Below are positions 63,101 to 64,000 of a stretch of DNA of 64,000 nucleotides, one piece after another. Under the pieces are notes generated by a model that had not been told where the DNA came from, did no database searches, and was given only the letters and a program-made list of their open reading frames with translations. The DNA lies in assembly GCA_035048495.1 (NCBI GenBank), contig CM068553.1, positions 32,204,863 through 32,268,862 on the forward strand, given 5' to 3'. This DNA comes from Euptelea pleiosperma (taxonomy: Eukaryota; Streptophyta; Magnoliopsida; Ranunculales; Eupteleaceae). Every line of letters starts with the position of its first letter. Position 1 is the first letter of the stretch. A program made the translations under genes and the position numbers.

Positions 63101-64000
63101 TCGAAACAAGTTAGCTCCATCCCTGCGTCAACGTCTCAAATTGGACTCAGTTTGTGTGTTTCATTCCAAAGCCTATAAATTGTGACTTTGTCGCAACCAA
63201 ACCTCGTAACTTTACTCAAACTCTTCCATTACTATTGTTTCAACACATTTGAAGTGTCCGAACAAGATTCAGGACAGTCGAAACAAGTTAGCTCCATCCG
63301 TGCGTCAACGTCTCAAATTGGACTCAGTTTGTGTGTTACATTCCGAAGCCTATAACTTGTGACTTTGTCGCAACCGAACCTCGTAATTGGACTCAAACTA
63401 TTCCATTACTATTGTTTCAACATATTTGAAGTGTTGGAATAAGATTTGGGACAGTCGAAACAATTTAGCTCCATCCGTGCGTCAACGTCTCAAATTGGAC
63501 TCAGTTTGTGTGTTACATTCCTAAGCCTATAACCTGGGACTTTGTCGTAACCGAACCTCGTAATTGGACTCTAACTCTTCCATTACTATTGTTTCAATAC
63601 ATTTGAAGTGTTTGAACAAGATTTGGGACAGTCGAAACAAGTTAGCTCTATCCCTGCGTCAACGTCTCAAATTGGACTCAGTTTGTGTGTTTCATTCCAA
63701 AGCCTATAAATTGTGACTTTGTCGCAACCAAACCTCGTAACTTTACTCAAACTCTTCCATTACTATTGTTTCAACACATTTGAAGTGTCCGAACAAGATT
63801 CGGGACAGTCGAAACAAGTTAGCTCCATCCGTGCGTCAACGTCTCAAATTGGACTCAGTTTGTGTGTTACATTCCGAAGCCTATAACTTGTGACTTTGTC
63901 GCAACCGAACCTCGTAATTGGACTCAAACTCTTCCATTACTATTGCTTCAACATATTTGAAGTGTTGGAATAAGATTTGGGACAGTCGAAACAATTTAGC

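Larger units (their letters stand above)
24471..64000 (+). repeat. 177-bp satellite array, right block
   Basis: Same satellite in the same orientation as on the left, resuming at phase 50 (ATTCGGGACAG). Monomer starts fall at 24599, then every 177 bp, with one truncated copy at 25307 and rare 1-2-bp indels (e.g. TTTGTGTTTACATT near 25809, ACCGACCTCG near 43907, GAAAAAAAGTT near 54607). About 222 monomers lie in the window and the array continues beyond it. Subtypes frequent here include ACAATTTAGC, TTTGTCGTAAC, and a distinctive TTTCATCACATTTGAAGTGTCCGAAGAAG monomer whose changes also include CGTTTAAAATT. Confidence 0.97.

Noticed and set aside
1..64000. Telomeric repeat, rRNA or tRNA genes
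   Set aside because: No TTTAGGG runs and nothing resembling tRNA or rRNA was recognised.

Overview
This window is eukaryotic, almost certainly from a flowering plant nuclear genome. About 87% of it is one tandem satellite with a 177-bp monomer. The rest is a single 8.3-kb retrotransposon-derived insertion with plant Ty3-type features. I see no functional host gene, rRNA, tRNA, CRISPR array or bacterial feature. Monomer length, near-homogeneity and head-to-tail organisation are those of plant centromeric or pericentromeric satellites, though nothing in the sequence proves centromere function.

Layout. 1-16190: left satellite block, 91 full monomers plus a 79-bp partial one, all in the same orientation. 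It contains a 17-monomer higher-order repeat (HOR) of 3010 bp (1-5790) and a 27-monomer unit of 4780 bp present twice (4401-13960). 16191-24470: insertion read on the minus strand. It starts with a TG at 24470 at the satellite junction. It runs through a very long putative LTR (TATA box, CT-rich leader, purine mirror tract, hairpin family, embedded MITE-like element), a leader with a candidate primer-binding site, a 615-codon gag-like or ORF1-like frame broken by two in-frame TAG codons (19365-17521), and then a stem-loop and G-tract typical of the 3' part of such elements. It is cut off at 16191 before any 3' LTR. No protease, reverse transcriptase, RNase H or integrase motifs are present, so this is a non-autonomous, truncated relic. 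24471-64000: right satellite block, about 222 monomers in the same orientation and the same family. It is built from successive HOR blocks of 15 monomers (2654 bp), 20 monomers (3540 bp) and 14 monomers (2478 bp), with older long-distance duplications at shifts of about 5.5-5.8, 10.6 and 14.3 kb.

How the parts relate. The array appears to evolve by repeated local amplification of multi-kilobase segments, with a different unit length in each block. Shared single-base variants let some events be ordered: the 3010-bp duplication came first, then a mutation, then the 4780-bp duplication. The retroelement inserted into the array and later lost its 3' end. The left junction lies 29 bp further along the monomer than the right junction, with no clean target-site duplication, so the loss probably came from recombination with the satellite. 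Coordinates of repeat boundaries were found by eye through offset matching and may be off by tens of bases.
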